Source: an uncultured Pseudomonadota bacterium (lineage in GTDB: Bacteria > Myxococcota_A > UBA796 > SXON01). Taken from it: a stretch of DNA of 64,000 nt. Shown here piece after piece: positions 21,780 to 30,455 of this stretch. Below the pieces are notes generated by a model. The model saw only the letters and a list, made by a program, of their open reading frames with translations. It was not told the DNA's origin and did no database searches. The stretch is from positions 1 through 64,000 of the forward strand of contig CAISIK010000118.1 in NCBI GenBank assembly GCA_903885375.1, in the 5' to 3' direction. Position 1 is the first letter of the stretch, and each line of letters starts with the position of its first letter. A program made the position numbers and the translations under genes.

Positions 21780-22501
21780 GCAGGCCCTATAGCCGACCAG
21801 AGCGCGCGGCTCGCGAGGTCCACGCCGAGGTGGGCGCGCAGGAGCTCGAGGCTCGTCTCCACCGCCTCCGACGACACCGCCGTGTCGACGAGATCACGGA
21901 GCGGGGTGCGCCGGAGCGTGTCGAGCTCCAAGAGGAGCGCCGGGGGTGCCGGGCGGCCCGGGCGACACCGGGCGTGGGCCGCTCCGCCGGCACCGGCATC
22001 CAGCGTGGTCGTTTCGTCGAGCGGCTGGCCGCACACGGCGCAGCGGTCGAGCGCCGGGCCCACCCCGGCGAAGGTGAGCGTCTTCAGCTCGAGGGCGACC
22101 GCCGCCGCGAGGGTGGGGTCCTCGTCCACCGCCTCCAGCACCAGCAGCCAGGTTTCGAGCAGGCCGTAGAGGCGCGGCTCCGGCTGGCCCTCGCGGCCGA
22201 ACGCCGCCATCAGCTCGCACCCGTACTGGGCGAGCACCAGGCGCAGGTAGCTCGACCGAAGCCGCACGCGCGCGTTGACGACCGAGGCATCCACGAGCGT
22301 GTCGAGCCCGCCGGCCCTCCCCCGCAGCCGGAAGTTGGCGCAGACCCCCACGTCGAGCCCGGCCGGGCGCCGACGACCGAGCCGCTGGAAGACGCCGTGT
22401 TTGCCCTCCTGCGGCCCGAGCACCCGGAGGATGCGGTCGTCATCGCCGAAGGGGGCCGCGGAGAGCACGATGCCCACGCATTCCCGCCCGGGGTCACGCA
22501 C
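21776..22501 (-). CDS. recO: DNA repair protein RecO
   Basis: 241 residues from a GTG at 22501, overlapping mgtE by 8 bases. The N-terminal OB fold shows the family pattern ECVGIVLSAAPFGDDDRILRVLGPQEGKHGVF. The helical domain follows, then a zinc-binding knot CAVCGQPL ... HARC (three Cys and a His/Cys). RecO loads RecA with RecF/RecR and anneals strands in recombinational repair. Length matches the family. It sits mid-operon between mgtE and two lipoprotein genes. Confidence 0.88.
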   Translation of the reverse strand: MRDPGRECVGIVLSAAPFGDDDRILRVLGPQEGKHGVFQRLGRRRPAGLDVGVCANFRLRGRAGGLDTLVDASVVNARVRLRSSYLRLVLAQYGCELMAAFGREGQPEPRLYGLLETWLLVLEAVDEDPTLAAAVALELKTLTFAGVGPALDRCAVCGQPLDETTTLDAGAGGAAHARCRPGRPAPPALLLELDTLRRTPLRDLVDTAVSSEAVETSLELLRAHLGVDLASRALWSAIGPA

Positions 22502-23852
22502 CCAGATGGCCGAGGAGGACGGTGGCGGCGCCGAGGTAGATGGTGAGTCCGAGGACGTCCATCGCCGTGGTCACGAACGGGCCGGTGGCGATGGCGGGAT
22601 CGACGCCAAGCCGGCGGAAGGTGAGCGGAACGAGCGTGCCGACGAGCGCGGCGCTCGTCATGCCGGTGAGGACCGCGAGCGCCACGCTGAGCGCCACGCG
22701 CCCATCGCCGAAGCGCGCGAGGCAGTAGCCGCCGATCGCGAGCGCGAAGAAGAGGCCCAGCACCGCGCCGTTGAACACCTCCTGCCCCACGGCGCGGCTC
22801 ACGCTGCCATCGATTCGACCCGTGGCGATGCCGCGGACCGTAACGGTGGCCGCCTGGATGCCCACGTTGCCCTCCATGCCCATCACGATGGGGATGAAGC
22901 CGGCGAGCAGGAGCTCCTGGCGGAGGAGCGGATCGAAGTGGTGGATGAGCTCGGCGATGCCGAGACCGCCGAGGAGGGTGACCAGCAACCAGGGAAGCCG
23001 CTTGGCGGGGACGAGAAAGCGGCTGCCGCCCGTCTCCTCCGTGCTCTCACGCACACCGGCCATGAGCAGCATGTCCTCGGCCGCCTCCTCCTTGATGACG
23101 TCGATGACGTCGTCCACCGTCACGATGCCCACGAGGTTGCGCTGGCTGTCGACAACCGGCACGGCGAGCAGATCGTAGCGGCCGGCGATGCGCGCCACCT
23201 CCTCCTGGTCGGTCTCGGTGCGGACCGCGATCACGTCGCGAGACATGATGTCGGCGAGCCGCGTGGAAGGCGGGTGGGTGAGCAGGTTGCGGAGCGAGGT
23301 GACGCCCACGAGGTGGCCCTCGTCGTCCTCCACGTAGCAGTAGTAGATGAGCTCCTGGTCGCTCGCCTCCTGCACGGCGGCGATGGCATCGCGACAGGTC
23401 GTGTCGGCGCGCAACGTGAAGGCGCCCGGCGACATGATGCCGCCCGCGGTGTCGGGCGCGTAGGCGAGGAGCTCCTCGACCTCCTCGCGGGCCTCGCCCT
23501 TCATGCGCTGCATGACCGCCTCGCGCGACTCCTCGGGGAGGCGCTCGAGGAGATCGGTCTGGTCGTCGGCCGGGAGGTGCGTGAGCAGGAGCGCGATCCG
23601 CTCGGGCGCGACGTTCTCGACGAGGTGCATGAAGTCGTCGCCGTGCACGCGCGAGAGCACGTCGGCCGCCATGCGGTCTTCTTTCACCTGGGTGAAGACG
23701 AGGCGCTGCTCGGGCGCCGTGAGGTGCCCGATGATGGCCGCGATGTCCTCGGCGCGCGCCTTCGCGACGACCTTGGCTAGCGGAGCGGCATGTCCACGGC
23801 GAGCGAGGCGGCGGATGGCATCCACGCGCTGGCCGAGCAGGGTGTCGGCCAT
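22494..23852 (-). CDS. mgtE: Magnesium transporter MgtE
   Basis: 452 residues. The N-terminal helical MgtE_N domain contains LPEESREAVMQRM. A pair of CBS domains (~135-255; AGGIMSPGAFTLRADTTCRDA and IMSRDVIAVRTETDQEEVARI) acts as the magnesium sensor. A five-helix membrane domain follows, with the pore-forming first helix region and GFIPIVMGMEGNVGIQAATVTVRG. This is the standard architecture of the inner-membrane Mg2+ channel. It overlaps recO by 8 bases and follows the RodZ-like gene after 3 bases. Confidence 0.95.
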   Translation of the reverse strand: MADTLLGQRVDAIRRLARRGHAAPLAKVVAKARAEDIAAIIGHLTAPEQRLVFTQVKEDRMAADVLSRVHGDDFMHLVENVAPERIALLLTHLPADDQTDLLERLPEESREAVMQRMKGEAREEVEELLAYAPDTAGGIMSPGAFTLRADTTCRDAIAAVQEASDQELIYYCYVEDDEGHLVGVTSLRNLLTHPPSTRLADIMSRDVIAVRTETDQEEVARIAGRYDLLAVPVVDSQRNLVGIVTVDDVIDVIKEEAAEDMLLMAGVRESTEETGGSRFLVPAKRLPWLLVTLLGGLGIAELIHHFDPLLRQELLLAGFIPIVMGMEGNVGIQAATVTVRGIATGRIDGSVSRAVGQEVFNGAVLGLFFALAIGGYCLARFGDGRVALSVALAVLTGMTSAALVGTLVPLTFRRLGVDPAIATGPFVTTAMDVLGLTIYLGAATVLLGHLGA

Positions 23853-23855
23853 CGG

Positions 23856-24593
23856 CTATCCTCCATGATCGTCCACAAAAACCAACCGCCTGGCGCGCGA
23901 CTGCGCCCCGAGCGGCTTCAACGTGCGGCCGTTGTAGACGAGCGCCACGTCGCTCAACGCGGCCAGCTCCACATCGAGCCGGTCGTGCGCGGCGAACTTC
24001 ACCTGCCGCCCCGGCTTCAGCATCCCGGCAAAGATTTCGCGCCCATCGGCCCGGACCGTGGCCCGAACCTCGGTGGCCGTGCTCACGAGCAGGACCTGAT
24101 CGGGCGGGATGTCCACCCCTTCCTCCACCACCTCGCCGCCGCGATTGAACGCGAACGCCAGAACGAGCATGGCCACAGCCGCGGAGACGCCGATGGCCGC
24201 CATCCGCCCGGCGCGCTGCACCCGCGCCCGGGGCGAGGTGAGCGTGACCGTGTTCTCGGCCCGGTGCACCTCGGAGACCGGATCGGCCTCCTCCGGCACC
24301 TGGGGGCGCCCAGGCCGGGCCTGGCCCTCCGGCGTTGCGGGGCGCGCCACCGGGAGCGGCGAGGCCGCCGGCACCGCCGTGCGGGCCCCCACCGTAGGCG
24401 TGGGCGCGGCGCCCAGCCCGAGGAAGGCGCGGTACTGGCGCGAGTAGCCGGCAAGGAAGGGGCCGGCCGGGAAGGCGCCCACATCCCCCCGCTCGAGCGC
24501 ATCGAGCCACTTCACCTGGATGCGCGTGCGCTCCGACACCTCCTCCAACGTGAGCCCCGCCCGCTCACGCGCCTCGCGCAGCTCGCTGCCCAC
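23856..24593 (-). CDS. RodZ-like helix-turn-helix membrane protein
   Basis: 245 residues from a GTG at 24593, one base past the preceding stop. The N-terminal HTH_25-type domain (LREARERAGLTLEEVSERTRIQVKWLDALE) is followed by a Pro/Ala linker, one transmembrane helix (~133-152, AAIGVSAAVAMLVLAFAF) and a periplasmic DUF4115-like beta domain (VRATVRADGREIFAGMLKPG). RodZ links MreB filaments to the cell-wall machinery. The order HTH, TM, beta domain supports it, but the DNA-binding helix may serve MreB binding rather than DNA. Confidence 0.82.
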   Translation of the reverse strand: MGSELREARERAGLTLEEVSERTRIQVKWLDALERGDVGAFPAGPFLAGYSRQYRAFLGLGAAPTPTVGARTAVPAASPLPVARPATPEGQARPGRPQVPEEADPVSEVHRAENTVTLTSPRARVQRAGRMAAIGVSAAVAMLVLAFAFNRGGEVVEEGVDIPPDQVLLVSTATEVRATVRADGREIFAGMLKPGRQVKFAAHDRLDVELAALSDVALVYNGRTLKPLGAQSRARRLVFVDDHGG

Positions 24594-24594
24594 C

Positions 24595-25335
24595 TCAGCC
24601 CCCGGCGCTCTGCAGACAGCTGCGGGCCTCGTCGGCCATGGGCGTGTCGAGCGCGACGTCGGTCACGTGGCGGAGCGCGGCATCGGCCCCCGCATAGTCG
24701 CCCAGCTGCGCGAGGATGCAGCCGGTGCGGAGCCAGCCACCCAGCGACTCGTTCGGGCAGTCCTCGGCGAGCACGGCATAGTCGCGCAAGGCAGCGTCGG
24801 TCTTGCCGAGGGCCTCCTGGGCCAGGCCCCGGTGGAAGCGCGCGGGGCACATCTTGGGCACCCGACGCAGCGCCTCGTCGGCGGAGGCGAGGGCCTTCGC
24901 CGGGTTGCCGGAATCGAGGTGGGCGCGGGAAAGATTCGACATGACCATCGCAGGGTTGCGGTAGTCGAGGTCCTCGAGGGCCTTCTCGAACACGGGAATG
25001 GCATCGGTAGGGCGCCCGGCCTTCACCAGGAAGGCGCCGTAGTTCAACAGCAGCTCGCCCTCACCGGGGTTGATGGCGAGGCCCCGCTTGAACGAGGCCT
25101 CGGCCAGCTCGCCGCTGCCCTTGGCGGCGTAGGCCATGCCCAGCGCGTTGTGCGCGTGCCAGTTGCGGGGATCGAGCTTCACGGCCTCACGAAGCGCCGT
25201 GATCGCCCCCTCCGGGTTCTTCTCCTGCAGGTAGGCCACGCCGAGCGTGGCCTGCGCGTGGGCACGCTCCACACGTTTCGGCGACACACAGCCGAGGAGG
25301 CTCAGGACGACGAGGGCGGGAGTGAGCATGCGCAT
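24595..25335 (-). CDS. TPR lipoprotein, PilF/PilW-like
   Basis: 246 residues, lipoprotein signal MRMLTPALVVLSLLGC with Cys at residue 16. It has about six tetratricopeptide repeats (e.g. ATLGVAYLQEKNPEGAITALREAVKLDP; ALGMAYAAKGSGELAEASFKRGLAINP). This is the layout of PilF/PilW outer-membrane pilotins that help assemble the PilQ secretin. A pilT gene lies about 4 kb away in the window, which is consistent but not proof of a pilus role. Starts 14 bases after mtnP stops, and is followed by the RodZ-like gene. Confidence 0.75.
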   Translation of the reverse strand: MRMLTPALVVLSLLGCVSPKRVERAHAQATLGVAYLQEKNPEGAITALREAVKLDPRNWHAHNALGMAYAAKGSGELAEASFKRGLAINPGEGELLLNYGAFLVKAGRPTDAIPVFEKALEDLDYRNPAMVMSNLSRAHLDSGNPAKALASADEALRRVPKMCPARFHRGLAQEALGKTDAALRDYAVLAEDCPNESLGGWLRTGCILAQLGDYAGADAALRHVTDVALDTPMADEARSCLQSAGG

Positions 25336-25349
25336 CTGAAAACCCTAAC

Positions 25350-26210
25350 CTACGCAGGCATGTACTTCCCGATCAGGGGAGCGAGAGCCCGGCGGGTTTC
25401 TGCGGTGACGGCCGAGGGCTGGCTGAGGATGGCCGTGGCCAAGGCGTTGCTCTGGGGGGCGGGGCCGCCGTGGGCGAGGATGCGCGGCACGGCCGCGGCC
25501 ACCACCTGACGCGCCAGGGAGGCGTTCTTCAGCAGGACGGCCACGACCTGATCCACGGTGACGTGGTCGTGGTCGGGGTGCCAGCAGTCGTAGTCGGTGG
25601 CCATCGCGAGGGTGGCGTAGGAGAGCTCGGCTTCGCGGGCCAGCTTGGCCTCCGGCATGTTGGTCATGCCGATGACGCTCGCGCCCCAGCTCCGGTGGAG
25701 GTTGGACTCCGCCTTCGTGGAGAAGGCCGGCCCCTCCATGCACACGTAGGTGCCGCCATCGTGCGTGGTGGCGCCCGCCTCGCGCGCGGACTCCAGCAGG
25801 ATGCCCCGCAGCGTGGGGCATACCGGGTCGCCGAAGGCGACGTGCGCCACGAGGCCGTTCTCGAAGAAGGTGTTCTTGCGGTAGATCGTCTTGTCGATGA
25901 ACTGGTCGATCACCACGATGTGACCGGGCACGATCTCGTGCTTGAGCGACCCGACGGCGCTCACCGAGATCACCCACTCCACGCCGAGCTGCTTCAGCGC
26001 GAAGATGTTGGCGCGGTAGTTCACCTCGGAGGGGTTGAACCGGTGCCCGCGGCCGTGCCGGGGAAGGAAGACCAGCTCGGCATCGCCGAGGCGGCCGATA
26101 ATGCAGGCATCCGAAGGATCGCCGTAGGGGGTGGAGACGCGCTCCTCCCGCACATCTTCCAGTCCTTCCATCGCGTAGATGCCGCTGCCGCCGATAACGC
26201 CGATCCGCAT
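25350..26210 (-). CDS. mtnP: S-methyl-5'-thioadenosine phosphorylase
   Basis: 286 residues from the ATG at 26210 (MRIGVIGGSGIY); the track's extra 68 N-terminal codons are rejected. It shows the purine phosphorylase class-2 motifs: GGSGIY near the start, LPRHGRGHRFNPSEVNYRANI, GGTYVCMEGPAFSTKAES, IGMTNMPEAKLAREAE and TDYDCWH. The NMPEAKLARE signature favours methylthioadenosine over purine nucleosides. The enzyme releases adenine and 5-methylthioribose-1-phosphate from MTA in methionine salvage or polyamine by-product recycling. No other salvage gene is in the window. Confidence 0.93.
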   Translation of the reverse strand: MRIGVIGGSGIYAMEGLEDVREERVSTPYGDPSDACIIGRLGDAELVFLPRHGRGHRFNPSEVNYRANIFALKQLGVEWVISVSAVGSLKHEIVPGHIVVIDQFIDKTIYRKNTFFENGLVAHVAFGDPVCPTLRGILLESAREAGATTHDGGTYVCMEGPAFSTKAESNLHRSWGASVIGMTNMPEAKLAREAELSYATLAMATDYDCWHPDHDHVTVDQVVAVLLKNASLARQVVAAAVPRILAHGGPAPQSNALATAILSQPSAVTAETRRALAPLIGKYMPA

Positions 26211-26259
26211 GGGTGCTCCGAAGCCCCCGGGGCTTATCCGACTTTGTGGATGCCGGCGC

Positions 26260-26901
26260 CTACCACCAGCTCGGCTTTGCCACCCACACGGGCTCGCCCC
26301 ACACGAAGGCGGGATCGGCGGTGAGCGCGGAGAGCACCTCGCCCACGCTGCGCTCGTCGGTCCACGCGATGCGCTGGAACGCGGCCTCGTCGGGGTCGGC
26401 GGCGCTGGTCGCATCGAGGCCCTCGGCGATGGCCGAAACCTCGGTTCCCTCCACGAACTGTGCGCGCACCTCGCCGCCGAGGTGATCCACGCCCTGCTCC
26501 ATCCACTCGAAACCCGCGCCCACGCCGTTGTAGTACATCACGAAGAGATCGCCCGGCTCGCCGGAGAACGCGCTGGAGGGGAAGGTCCCCTCCCCGGCCG
26601 CGGTGTTCTCGCAGTCGCTCCACGTCAGCGTGGCCTTCACCTGCTCAGCCTCCGGGAGCACGAGGCCTCCCCACAAGCCTCCGTCGGCCGGTTCGAGCGT
26701 GGCGCTCGCGAGGGCGGAGCTGTCGGCGGCCGACACCACATCGGCCCGCATCGTGCACGTGCTCTTCAGGGCGCCATCGTAGGTGTTCCCGGCCAGCGCG
26801 AGGAAGGTGGTGGCGAGCGGCGCGACCCACGGCCCGGTGTCGGTGTCGGGCGCGGGCTCCTCCTCGGCGCACCCCAGCGCGAGGACCAGGAGCACGATCA
26901 C
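26260..26901 (-). CDS. Lipoprotein paralogous to its upstream neighbour
   Basis: The GTG at 26901 overlaps the upstream stop as GTGA and gives the signal MIVLLVLALGC (lipid Cys at 11); the track start at 26919 lies inside the neighbour. The 213-residue product shares blocks with the preceding gene product: SSAFSGEPGDLFVMYYNGVG, ...EQG..., WTDERSVGEVLSAL and a C-terminus GEPVWVAKPSWW. The two are tandem duplicates that have diverged strongly. No known family recognised; secreted lipoprotein of unknown role. Confidence 0.75.
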   Translation of the reverse strand: MIVLLVLALGCAEEEPAPDTDTGPWVAPLATTFLALAGNTYDGALKSTCTMRADVVSAADSSALASATLEPADGGLWGGLVLPEAEQVKATLTWSDCENTAAGEGTFPSSAFSGEPGDLFVMYYNGVGAGFEWMEQGVDHLGGEVRAQFVEGTEVSAIAEGLDATSAADPDEAAFQRIAWTDERSVGEVLSALTADPAFVWGEPVWVAKPSWW

Positions 26902-27629
26902 TCCACGCACTTGGGCCACCAGGAGGGCTTGGAAATCCAGATGGGCTCGCCCGCCACGAAGTCGGTGCCGGCGCCGCTCGTGAAGTGGGCGAGCGCCTCG
27001 CCCACGTTGAGGTCGGACTCCCAGGTGACCCTGTAGGCGTTCCCGGAGGCGGCCGTGGTTTCGAGCGTGGCCGTGGCCTCGATCTGGTCGGCGAGCGCCT
27101 GCATGTTGTTGTCGGGGTAGCTGTTGGCCACGGTGACCTTCGCCTGCCCGCCGTAGAAGTCGCCCGACTCATCACCCTGTTCCAACGCCGAATAGCCGAT
27201 GTTTACGCCGGTGTACCACAGCGCGAAGATGTAGCCCTTCTGGCCCGAGAAGGCGCTGGACTCGTAGGTCTTGTCCTGACCGGCCACGCAGTTGGTGGCC
27301 GTGAAGGTGCCCTTGTACTGGGTGCCCCCCACGAGCGGCATCCCGGCCCAGTCGCACCCGCGCGCGGGCAGGTTCACGGTGCCGACCGCGCTGCCGTCGC
27401 TGTTGTTGGTCAGCTTGAGCTCGAGCTCGCACATGCTGCCCCAGCTCCCCGGCGAGGAGGCGCCCACCACGACGGCATAGGGATCGCCGAGCACGATCGT
27501 GGGCGGTTTTACCGCGGAGTCGTCGGTGTCGGCCGTGTCGACCTGGGCGCCCGTGTCATCGCCCGAGGCTTTCTTTTCTTCGCCCGTGCAGGCGGTGAGC
27601 GGCAGCAGGAAGAGGAGCAGGTTTCGCAT
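26898..27629 (-). CDS. Lipoprotein, tandem paralogue (KPSWW C-terminus)
   Basis: 243 residues, signal MRNLLLFLLPLTAC with lipid Cys at 14, then an acidic linker (GEEKKASGDDTGAQVDTADTDD). The folded part contains paired cysteines (MCELELKL; GCDW; TNC), SSAFSGQKGYIFALWYTGVN and WESDLNVGEALAHF. It ends GEPIWISKPSWWPKCVE. It is the paralogue of the downstream gene, which is translationally coupled to it. The shared Trp-rich C-terminal block suggests a conserved binding surface; function unknown. Confidence 0.75.
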   Translation of the reverse strand: MRNLLLFLLPLTACTGEEKKASGDDTGAQVDTADTDDSAVKPPTIVLGDPYAVVVGASSPGSWGSMCELELKLTNNSDGSAVGTVNLPARGCDWAGMPLVGGTQYKGTFTATNCVAGQDKTYESSAFSGQKGYIFALWYTGVNIGYSALEQGDESGDFYGGQAKVTVANSYPDNNMQALADQIEATATLETTAASGNAYRVTWESDLNVGEALAHFTSGAGTDFVAGEPIWISKPSWWPKCVE

Positions 27630-27671
27630 GCTCGCGAGTTTAGCCCACCCGACGCGGCTCCGGCGCCCGGA

Positions 27672-28820
27672 TCAGACGATGTCGTCGAACGCGAAGCGGC
27701 TGGCGTCGTAGCCCTCGCCCTCGCGGCGGATGCGGATGGCCGCGATCGAGGTGCCCTCCACCCGCGCGGCATCGGGGTCGGCCTTGCCGAGCTGGCCGCA
27801 CGCCGCGGAGATGTCGCGCCCGCGGGTGATCCGCACGCTCGCCTGCAGTCCGTGGGCCACGAGGTGGTGCTGGAAGGCGCGGACCACCCCATCGGCCGGC
27901 CGCTTGATGGCCCGCGCCGGATTCTCGTTGTACGGGATGAGGTTGATCTTCGACTTGATGCCGCGCATGAGGCGCACGAGCCGCTGGGCATCGGCGAGGC
28001 TGTCGTTGAAGCCGGCCATCATCACGTACTCGAAGGTGATGCGCTTGGTCTGCTTCAGGGGCAGCTCGCGGCAGGCATCGAGGAGCGCCTGCATCGAGTA
28101 CTTGCGGGTGATCGGCATCACCTCGCGGCGCTGCTCCTCGGTGGTGGCGTTGAGCGACACCGCGAGGTTGACTGGTGTGCTCTCGGCGAGCTTCTGGAGC
28201 TGCGGCACCAGTCCCACCGTGCTGACCGTGATCTTGCGGTGGCTGAAATTGAGCGCCTGCTCGTCGAGGTAGATTTCCAACGCGGGCAGCAGGTTGTCGA
28301 GGTTGTGGAGGGGCTCGCCCATGCCCATCATCACGATGTTGGAAATGCGGTACTGCGCGTCGAGGCGCTGCCGAACCTGGAGCGGCTGGTTGGCGATCTC
28401 GCTGGGGCGCAGGTGGCGGCGCAAGCCAAGGTCGCCCGTGAGGCAGAACGTGCACGCCATGGCACAGCCGGCCTGCGAGCTCACGCACAGCGTGTTCCGC
28501 CCATCGTCGGGGATCATCACCGACTCGATGCGATGGCCCTCCTCGGTGGCCCAGAGGAACTTGTGGGTGCCGTCGATGGAGGCCTGCACGGCGACCACCT
28601 CGAGAAACGCGATGTAGAAGCGCTCCTCGAGCAGCTCGCGCACCGAGCGGGCCACGTTGGTCATCTCGTCGAAGCGGGAGACCCCCCGCTGCCACAGCCA
28701 CTTGTATACCTGCACCGCCCGGAATCGTTCGCTGCCGAGGCCGGTCAGCGCTGCTTCGATCTCGGCGAGGGTGAGGCTCTTGATGTCGATGCGCCCATCG
28801 GCGCGCACGAACGTGGGCAT
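27672..28820 (-). CDS. rlmN: 23S rRNA/tRNA adenine-C2 methyltransferase RlmN
   Basis: 382 residues. The radical-SAM cluster motif is CAMACTFC (C-x3-C-x2-C) in GCAMACTFCLTGDLG. NIVMMGMGEPLHNLDNL and the SAM-binding stretch VSTVGLVPQL follow. CVSSQAGC and the C-terminal GRDISAACGQL supply the two methyl-carrier cysteines of the RlmN/Cfr family. It methylates A2503 of 23S rRNA (and tRNA A37) to protect translation fidelity. RlmN is preferred over Cfr by housekeeping context and the normal length. First gene of the long minus-strand series. Confidence 0.95.
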   Translation of the reverse strand: MPTFVRADGRIDIKSLTLAEIEAALTGLGSERFRAVQVYKWLWQRGVSRFDEMTNVARSVRELLEERFYIAFLEVVAVQASIDGTHKFLWATEEGHRIESVMIPDDGRNTLCVSSQAGCAMACTFCLTGDLGLRRHLRPSEIANQPLQVRQRLDAQYRISNIVMMGMGEPLHNLDNLLPALEIYLDEQALNFSHRKITVSTVGLVPQLQKLAESTPVNLAVSLNATTEEQRREVMPITRKYSMQALLDACRELPLKQTKRITFEYVMMAGFNDSLADAQRLVRLMRGIKSKINLIPYNENPARAIKRPADGVVRAFQHHLVAHGLQASVRITRGRDISAACGQLGKADPDAARVEGTSIAAIRIRREGEGYDASRFAFDDIV

Positions 28821-28867
28821 GGCGGCTCCGATGGCGTGCTAACCGCCGGGGCGGGATAGTCACGCGC

Positions 28868-29305
28868 ATGACCCCCAGCGAGCTTCTGGCCACGGTTCCT
28901 TTCGCCCACCGGGCCGACCTCGAGATCGTACATGCCGAGGGTGGCCACGTCGTCGTGCGCATCCCCAACGAAGCCAAGAACCAGAACCACGTGGGCACCG
29001 TGCATGCAGCGGCGCTCGTGCTCGTCGGCGAAACCGCCGGGGGCCTCGCGCTCCTGAACGAGCCCCGGTTCGCCGGTCTCCTCCTGCTCGCGAAGGGCCT
29101 CCAGATTCGGTACCGGAAGCCCTCCACCGGTGCGTGCTCGGCCTCGGCCCGCCTCGGCGAGGAGGCAGTCCTCGCCGCGCTCGCCGCCCTCGCCGAGCAC
29201 GGCAAGGTCGATGTTCCCCTCGCCATCGAGCTGCGCAACGACGGGGGCGACCTCCTCTGCGAGATGACGGTCGATTACCACCTCCGGGTGCGCGCTCCGG
29301 CCTGA
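28868..29305 (+). CDS. Hotdog-fold thioesterase (DUF4442/PaaI-like)
   Basis: 145 residues with a hotdog-fold pattern: a central helix after NQNHVGTVHAAALVLVGETAGGLAL, then strands GLQIRYRKPSTGACSASARL and GDLLCEMTVDYHLRV. The VGTVHAAAL-x-ETAGG block is where PaaI/DUF4442 proteins bind the acyl thioester. Likely hydrolyses an acyl-CoA, substrate unknown. It is divergent from rlmN and converges on pilT with a hairpin between. Confidence 0.8.
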   Translation: MTPSELLATVPFAHRADLEIVHAEGGHVVVRIPNEAKNQNHVGTVHAAALVLVGETAGGLALLNEPRFAGLLLLAKGLQIRYRKPSTGACSASARLGEEAVLAALAALAEHGKVDVPLAIELRNDGGDLLCEMTVDYHLRVRAPA

Positions 29306-29311
29306 ACCCCA

Positions 29312-29329
29312 CCCCCGCCCGCGCGGGGG
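29312..29329. terminator. Short GC hairpin between convergent genes
   Basis: CCCCCGC pairs with GCGGGGG around CCGC, between the thioesterase stop and the pilT stop. No U-tract on either side. Confidence 0.35.
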
Positions 29330-29342
29330 GGCACCGCCAGCC

Positions 29343-30410
29343 CTACAGCAGGTCCTGGATCGCGCGCACGTCGTTGGCCGCCATCGCCGCCACCGTGCGC
29401 GAGACGGCGCCCTGTTCGAGCAGGTAGCGCAGGTGATCCTCGAGCCGCTGCATGCCGGCTCCGCGCCCGGTGACCATGGCGTTGTGGAGTTGGTGGAGCT
29501 TCTGCTCCCGGATGAGGTTGCGGATGGCGTCGTTGGCCACGAGCACCTCGGCGGCGAGCACGCGCCCGCGACCATCCGCCCGGGGGAGGAGGCGCTGGGT
29601 GAGCACGGCCGTCAGGGTGGCCGCGAGCTGCACCTTGACCTGCTCCTGCTGGGCGGCCGGGAACACGTCGATGATGCGCGACACCGTGCCCATGGCGCTC
29701 GGCGTGTGGAGCGTGCCGAGCACGAGGTGGCCCGTTTCCGCCGCGGTGAGCGCGATGGCGATCGTTTCGAGGTCGCGCATCTCGCCGATGCAGATCACGT
29801 CGGGGTCCTGGCGGAGCGCGTGCCGCAGGGCGTCGGGGAAGCTGCGGGTGTCGGACCCCACCTCGAGCTGCACCACGAGCGCCTGCCGGTGCGCGTGCCG
29901 GTACTCCACCGGGTCCTCGATCGTGACGATCTTCACGCGCTTGCGCTGATTGATGTAGTCGATGAGCGCGTTGAAGCTGGTGGTCTTCCCCTGCCCCGTG
30001 GGCCCGGTGATGAGGACGAGCCCCGCATCCCGCAGCACGATCTCCTTGAAGATGTTGGGGACACCCAGCTCGTCGAGCGACCGCACGCGCCGAGGGGTGA
30101 CCCGGATGGCGGCCTCGGCGGCGCCATCGCGCAGGTGCACCGACACGCGGAAGTGCCCCATCGCCTGCCGACCCAGCGGATCGTCGAGCTCCACGCTCAC
30201 CGAGACCTGCCAGTCCCGCTCGAGCTGCTCGAGGTGGTGGTGCTGCAGGAGCGAGCGGACGAGCGCATCGCAGGTCGGCCGATCGAGGGGGGGATGGTCG
30301 AGCGGGCGGATGTCGCCGTGAAGCCGCATGGTGGGGGGCGCGCCGGCCACGAGGTGCAGATCGCTGCCCCCACGCGCGAGCACGTCGGCCACAAGGTCGA
30401 GGACGTCCAT
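29343..30410 (-). CDS. pilT: Type IV pilus twitching-motility ATPase PilT
   Basis: 355 residues. PilT plan: N-terminal ARGGSDLHLVAGAPPTMRLHG, a PAS-like domain, Walker A GPTGQGKTT at ~139-147, Asp box TIEDPVEY, Walker B DPDVICIGEMRD and His box GHLVLGTLHT. The AIRNLIREQKLHQL segment matches the C-terminal AIxNLIRE motif required for retraction. It powers pilus retraction at the inner membrane. Note GQGK rather than the usual GSGK in Walker A; the Gly-Lys core is intact. No other pilus machinery gene is adjacent. Confidence 0.92.
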   Translation of the reverse strand: MDVLDLVADVLARGGSDLHLVAGAPPTMRLHGDIRPLDHPPLDRPTCDALVRSLLQHHHLEQLERDWQVSVSVELDDPLGRQAMGHFRVSVHLRDGAAEAAIRVTPRRVRSLDELGVPNIFKEIVLRDAGLVLITGPTGQGKTTSFNALIDYINQRKRVKIVTIEDPVEYRHAHRQALVVQLEVGSDTRSFPDALRHALRQDPDVICIGEMRDLETIAIALTAAETGHLVLGTLHTPSAMGTVSRIIDVFPAAQQEQVKVQLAATLTAVLTQRLLPRADGRGRVLAAEVLVANDAIRNLIREQKLHQLHNAMVTGRGAGMQRLEDHLRYLLEQGAVSRTVAAMAANDVRAIQDLL

Positions 30411-30455
30411 CCCACCACCGTAGCCGGTGGGCGCGGCGCCGCGCTACGATGGCGC

